IMG/VR virus record: IMGVR_UViG_3300002835_001090
Coordinates: 1 to 23,829 of that record
DNA: 23,829 nucleotides
Source of the DNA: a virus
Strand: one strand, 5' to 3'
Position 1 is the first letter of the stretch. Every line of letters starts with the position of its first letter. The translations under genes were made by a program, and so were the position numbers. The notes below the pieces were generated by a model that was given only the letters and a program-made list of their open reading frames with translations, had not been told where the DNA came from and did not search any database. Shown here one piece after another: positions 22,670 through 23,829 of this stretch.

Positions 22670-23619
22670 AGGGTAGTCTTAAAAATAGGGGTTATATTGG
22701 GTACCATGAAACATGGGATAATAAAAGGGTGTTTTTAAGAAGTAAGGCTGAATTTATTGTGGCAAAGATGTTAGACATTGAAAAAATACCATATTTAACC
22801 GAATTTAAGGATTATAGGATAAACGGTGTTGGTTATAGACCAGATTTTTTCATATTTGAAAACACACAATACAGTAGTATTACTAAAATAATAGAAGTTA
22901 AGGGACAAGACAATAAGCGTGAAGCTTTAAGATATAAAGAAATTTTTGGTGATTACTTTGAAAATATTGGTATAACATATAATGTTATTTGGAACTTACA
23001 CCCAATAATAAAAAAATATAATATAGATAATGATGTTAGTAATTGGATACAAACTTCAGTAGATAAATACGATAGTATATCTGATGTGAGTGGTGAAAAT
23101 AACCCTATGTTTAACAGAAAACATACTGAAAATACGAAAAAAAAGATTTCAGATTTAGCTAAAGAAAGAACTACAAATGTTGATTACAGGAAAAAAATGT
23201 CTAAAGCACAAAAAGATTTTTGGGAGACACAAAAAGGGGTAGAGTTAAAAAAAATTATATCAGATAGGATGAAAAAAGAATATGAATTAAAAAACCCTAT
23301 CATAAAATATAATTGTAACAAATGTGGGTTAGAATTTAATAAAAGAAAAAATGATGATAGAATTTTTTGTTCAACAAAGTGTGAAAGAGAATGGAAGTAC
23401 GCTAACATTGATGGATATGGTAAACATATGAATAAAATCGATGGATATAGAAAAAATATATTAACATATATTGATAAGATATTAAATTACTACGAGCTTT
23501 CACAAGAAGAATTTTTTACTAATCTAACTAATGTGGTAAATAAGGCTAAACAAGACGGGGTTATACCAAAAAATAAAGGCATAACACATGAAACATTAAA
23601 AAAATATAACATAAAATAA
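22651..23619 (+). CDS. Free-standing homing endonuclease, PD-(D/E)XK type with NUMOD3 and zinc finger, inside the split reductase gene
   Basis: This 322-residue protein lies between the two reductase halves. The nuclease core is residues about 25-120: SKAEFIVAKML (E34), then YRPDFFIFE (P64-D65), then IIEVKGQ (E82, K84), the PD-(D/E)XK arrangement. Residues about 148-171 match NUMOD3, a DNA-binding module of phage homing endonucleases (GENNPMFNRKHTENTKKKIS). A zinc-finger-like C222-x2-C225 and C240-x3-C244 follows (YNCNKCGLEFN, FCSTKCERE). The C-terminal 70 residues are basic and helical. It should cut reductase genes lacking the insertion, near the active-site Cys codon. The nuclease family differs from that in the helicase. 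Its start codon lies in a hairpin (22613-22669), and the C-half ORF begins 13 bases after its stop. Confidence 0.83.
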   Translation: MGGKVKKGSLKNRGYIGYHETWDNKRVFLRSKAEFIVAKMLDIEKIPYLTEFKDYRINGVGYRPDFFIFENTQYSSITKIIEVKGQDNKREALRYKEIFGDYFENIGITYNVIWNLHPIIKKYNIDNDVSNWIQTSVDKYDSISDVSGENNPMFNRKHTENTKKKISDLAKERTTNVDYRKKMSKAQKDFWETQKGVELKKIISDRMKKEYELKNPIIKYNCNKCGLEFNKRKNDDRIFCSTKCEREWKYANIDGYGKHMNKIDGYRKNILTYIDKILNYYELSQEEFFTNLTNVVNKAKQDGVIPKNKGITHETLKKYNIK

Positions 23620-23632
23620 AAAAAACAAAAAA

Positions 23633-23740
23633 ATGGCTAGATTAAAAAAAATTGAATATTTAGATGAAAAACACGATGTTTATGATATTGAAGTAGAGGA
23701 TAATCATAACTTTTTTGTCGAAGGGGTTTTAGCTCATAAC
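23633..23740 (+). other. C-terminal half of the reductase split intein
   Basis: The 36 residues end VYDIEVEDNHNFFVEGVLAHN (blocks F and G, read from Val 16 on), with penultimate His and terminal Asn. The +1 nucleophile is Cys, whereas the helicase intein uses Ser. The length is close to other NrdJ-type C-inteins. Confidence 0.92.
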
Positions 23741-23829
23741 TGTGAAATTGCATTGAGACCAAATCAGTTTTGCAACTTATGTGAGGTAAATGCTAGTGAT
23801 ATTGAATCACAAGAAGATTTTGAAGAACG
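23633..23829 (+). CDS. nrdJ: C-intein fused to the C-terminal part of the class II ribonucleotide reductase (3' truncated by window end)
   Basis: The ORF starts at ATG 23633 in a strongly A-rich context (AAAACAAAAAAATG) and stays open to the end of the window. The first 36 residues are a C-intein. The rest begins CEIALRPNQFCNLCEVNAS and joins directly to TNPC of the N-part, giving NPC-CEI...FCNL, the reductase active-site loop. The Cys of FCNL would be the second reducing Cys. The remaining catalytic barrel and C-terminal redox tail must lie beyond the window. Confidence 0.92.
   Translation, partial: MARLKKIEYLDEKHDVYDIEVEDNHNFFVEGVLAHNCEIALRPNQFCNLCEVNASDIESQEDFEE

Overview
The window reads as part of a large, AT-rich, T4-like tailed phage genome, most likely infecting a Bacteroidota host. 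The phage call rests on a baseplate block (a gp53-like wedge protein between two giant tail proteins) followed by a T4-type replication and recombination block (gp32-like ssDNA-binding protein, UvsX, RNase H/FEN nuclease, gp41/DnaB helicase) and a ribonucleotide reductase. The host guess is an inference. Nearly all starts have an A-rich upstream stretch and no Shine-Dalgarno sequence, and one divergent promoter matches the Bacteroidota -7 box TAnnTTTG. No tRNA, rRNA, CRISPR array or insertion sequence was seen, and no gene-free stretch exceeds about 115 bases.

Layout. Bases 1-11265 are virion genes on the + strand: the end of an unknown gene, a 1380-residue tail/baseplate protein with an OmpA-like domain, gp53, and a 2159-residue baseplate hub-like protein whose tail end resembles a peptidoglycan hydrolase. 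One small zinc-binding gene (11266-11724) lies on the - strand. Bases 11772-14498 hold five small genes of unknown function. The last two share an identical 49-base start and so the same N-terminal peptide. A strong intrinsic terminator (14510-14540) closes that block.

Bases 14619-23829 are the replication and nucleotide-metabolism block. Its main feature is that two consecutive enzymes, the replicative helicase and a class II (NrdJ-type) ribonucleotide reductase, are each broken in two at a conserved active-site motif. Each N-terminal half ends in an N-intein and a stop codon. A free-standing homing endonuclease gene follows, and then a separate ORF made of a C-intein plus the rest of the enzyme. 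The enzymes must therefore be rebuilt by protein trans-splicing. This matches the 'fractured gene' arrangement described from marine metagenomes for gp41 and NrdJ. Here two such units lie next to each other, with different endonuclease families: Vsr-like in the helicase, PD-(D/E)XK with NUMOD3 and a zinc finger in the reductase.

The least expected signal is regulatory. Each endonuclease start codon lies in the right arm of an inverted repeat (a perfect 11-bp stem for the reductase HEG, a near-perfect 11-bp stem for the helicase HEG). A shared ATATTTAT promoter-like element lies in each loop. Transcripts reading through from upstream would hide the start codon; transcripts begun inside the loop would free it. 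This is the logic known for the T4 I-TevI gene, apparently reached here by two unrelated endonucleases. The same element precedes three other genes (311, 12794, 18246) and may be the phage late-type promoter.
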